Below, piece by piece: positions 61,868 to 64,000 of a stretch of 64,000 nucleotides of DNA. Every line of letters starts with the position of its first letter. Position 1 is the stretch's first letter. The stretch covers positions 74,388,593-74,452,592 of the forward strand of contig OW388289.1 of NCBI GenBank assembly GCA_936450465.1, in the 5' to 3' direction. The translations under genes and the position numbers were made by a program. The notes below the pieces were generated by a model, which was not told the DNA's origin, made no database searches, and saw nothing but the letters and a program-made list of their open reading frames with translations. Origin of the DNA: Gibbula magus (taxonomy: Eukaryota > Mollusca > Gastropoda > Trochida > Trochidae).

Positions 61868-62703
61868 CAAAAGTGAGCGCAGCTCACATACCCCCGCCTG
61901 TAGTTTGACCGCCTTTCTTTAAACTATGTAATCATAAATCATATATTATGATAAGGCTTAGGAATGTGGTTTGGTCAACACATAACATAGAAAACAACAG
62001 GAAATGTAATTGTAAAAAACCCAAAATTATTTGAACCATGGAGTTGAAACCCCTAAAAGGCACAACAGCAACATGTAGGTTATCGCTATACCAAATTTGA
62101 AGTTTCCAAGGGGTATAGTTTCCGAGATAAGCTCCGGAAACGACACAAAGTTCAAAAATGGGACCGTTTTTGGTCAAAATGTCCAAAATTATTTTAACCA
62201 TGGAGTTGAAACCCCTAAAAGGCACAACAGCATCATGTAGGTTATCGCTATACCAAATTTGAAGTTTCCAAAGGGTATAGTTTCCGAGATAAGCTCCGGA
62301 ATCGACACAAAGTCCAAAAATGGGACCGTTTTTGGTCAAAATGTCCAAAATTATTTGAACCATGGAGTTGAAACCCCTAAAAGGCACAACAGCAACATGT
62401 AGGTTATCGCTATACCAAATTTGAAGTTTCCAAGGGGTATAGTTTCCAAGATAAGCTCCGGAAACGACACAAAGTCCAAACATCGGACCGTTTTTGGTCA
62501 AAATGTCCAAAATTATTTGAACCATGGAATTGAAACCCCTAAAAGGCACAACAGCATCATGTAGGTTATCGCTATACCAAATTTGAAGTTTCCAGGTGGT
62601 ATAGTTTCCGAGATAAGCTCCGGAAAAGATTTCGGACGGACGGACGCACGGACGGACACGCGGAGCGCTATATACCCCCGACTACGTCGTAGCGGGGGTA
62701 TAA
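61868..62703. repeat. Element with four 162-bp tandem units and hairpin terminus
   Basis: CCATGG(A/G) recurs at 62036, 62198, 62360 and 62522, an exact 162-bp period. Units include AACCCCTAAAAGGCACAACA and TAGTTTCCGAGATAAGCTCC. The left boundary has TCACATACCCCCGC. The right boundary has CGGACGGACG runs and a strong hairpin at 62674-62702 (TACCCCCGACTACG / TCGTAGCGGGGGTA). Because 162 is divisible by three, a minus-strand frame of 205 codons (61932-62549) with 54-residue repeats stays open. I regard it as repeat-derived but cannot exclude expression. Confidence 0.8.
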
Positions 62704-64000
62704 TAATTAACTATCTTAAAATTCACTCTGTAGATGTCTCGTAATTAGGATCCTGAGACAGAGTGGTATAATATAATTTTTTGTCTAAAAAAAAAAGAGC
62801 CAAAATCATTCCTCTGCTACTCTTTTGACAAGGAGAATCAAATTGTGTGTGCCAAGGCGCATCCGAACTAGGGGAGGTAATTCACCAGGACATGACCTTT
62901 GTGCACCACCATGACAAAATCTTAGTATATTAGGCTCTTTACCATGTTTACCCAGGAACCTAAAATTGCATCCTAAAAACTATTATCAACTTTAGATAAT
63001 AAACCATGCAAAGCCTTTCTAAAATGTGTGACACAAACATCTATTCGGGACAGTTGTTTCAAATTAGTTTCACCTTTCGAAATGTCAATCATTGCATATG
63101 CTTTTTTCTGTCAATAGTGACCAGTGGATTTTTATGTGTGTAGTAGATTTCCTTTTTGGAACATCTTCCTTATGGTATTTAAGCTATGAGTGACAACAAA
63201 AGGTGTGGCTTGTTTGATTGGTGACCCACTTCCTGGTTAGATAATCAGTGTTTGATAGAGGGTTCCTGCACAACACACTACACAGAGTTCATGGATTTGC
63301 GGGGTCACTTTTAGTGTTCAAACAAAGCCTCAGCATAATATCCGCATGAATGTCTGTTGTGTAAATGTTCATATTACTATTATCTTAAATAATGCATTCT
63401 GTACCCCACTGCACATCTGTTTAAAGAGCCATCAAGGATGTTAGTGTTTCAAATGATAATTTTTTTTTGGAAAATATACTTATAACTTCAGAGAAATCTT
63501 TTATCTACAACATGACATGTGATATATAATTTTCATATCACGACAATGTAGTGAAATCTGGTTTCAAAGAGAAGTACTGCTTCAAGTAGCGCGCACTAAG
63601 AGTATCTGACGTCATATAAACAGAATCCCCTTTATTGCGTTAAATGTACTACACAAACAGCAAGCCCTTCCGAAGCGTGAAGTCTCATCTCTAGCCCAAG
63701 TCGCCATAACAACCCATGTGCTGCACATGTTTCTCTTGCAAGTTACCCTCGTTACACATTACTGAATGTGACGATTGCTTTATAAACAACGTTTCTAAAT
63801 GTCCTGAGAATATACACATTATTGCCTGTTTAATGTACTTTTTATTGAGATAAGACCAGCAAATTATGACAAATTTCATTAATTATAAAATTCAAGCAAA
63901 ATAACTAGTTGGGTAAAAAAAAAAATTCCAATTTCTGTAGCAAATACAAAATTAAATGAAATGGTAAATAAACAACCGCCAAAAATTATATATTTCAATT
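62704..64000. other. Intergenic, no gene seen
   Basis: AT-rich sequence without recognisable coding, RNA or mobile features. Confidence 0.55.

Overview
This window looks like nuclear DNA from a marine invertebrate, most likely a mollusc and perhaps a bivalve. It is AT-rich, has very low gene density, long introns with GT/AG splice sites, TATA-type promoters and many short transposon relics. It also carries several tandem-repeat families edged by GTCCGTCC-like motifs, which I associate with lophotrochozoan genomes. The taxon is an inference, since no marker gene is present.

Only one intact protein-coding gene is well supported: a two-pore-domain (K2P/TWK-type) potassium channel on the + strand. 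It has two coding exons (28887-29307 and 32058-32890) that join in frame to give 417 residues. The single coding intron splits the first glycine codon of the pore-1 GYG filter. Upstream on the same strand are two TATA boxes (18046 and 24811), each followed by a candidate leader exon ending in GTAAGT. A nearer candidate leader ends at 28476, and a plausible common acceptor lies at 28740/28741. These could be alternative promoters of the channel gene, but the link is unproven.

The most striking feature is inside the channel intron. Starting exactly at the real 5' splice site, about 40 tandem copies of a 38/39-bp unit run from 29308 to about 30845. Each unit is a copy of the last 32 bases of exon 1 (end of the pore helix plus filter) together with the splice donor. 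Around 35 of the 40 keep a perfect GTAAGT. Older, decayed copies continue to about 31480.

The rest is repeats and relics. From 3.7 to 15.5 kb there are inverted TTTAATCC-rich repeat blocks, a degenerate minisatellite, an (TA)n tract, a 24-copy ~87-bp array with a 610-bp higher-order duplication, an 895-bp-offset duplication with a tRNA-derived SINE, and a 546-bp inverted-repeat element. From 21 to 28 kb there are two copies of a TTAA-flanked MITE, a nested MITE/foldback complex and an AT-flanked foldback MITE. From 37.8 to 39.9 kb there is a decayed Tc1-like transposase and a ~135-bp tandem repeat. At 44.2 kb is another foldback element. A 31-bp minisatellite (47.1-48.3 kb) is interrupted by a 647-bp inverted-repeat element with a GTAT target duplication. 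From 48.7 to 60.2 kb lies a satellite of 671-bp units with higher-order structure, followed by a decayed hAT transposase (60.9-61.5 kb) and a 162-bp tandem repeat (61.9-62.7 kb). No rRNA, tRNA gene or CRISPR array was recognised.
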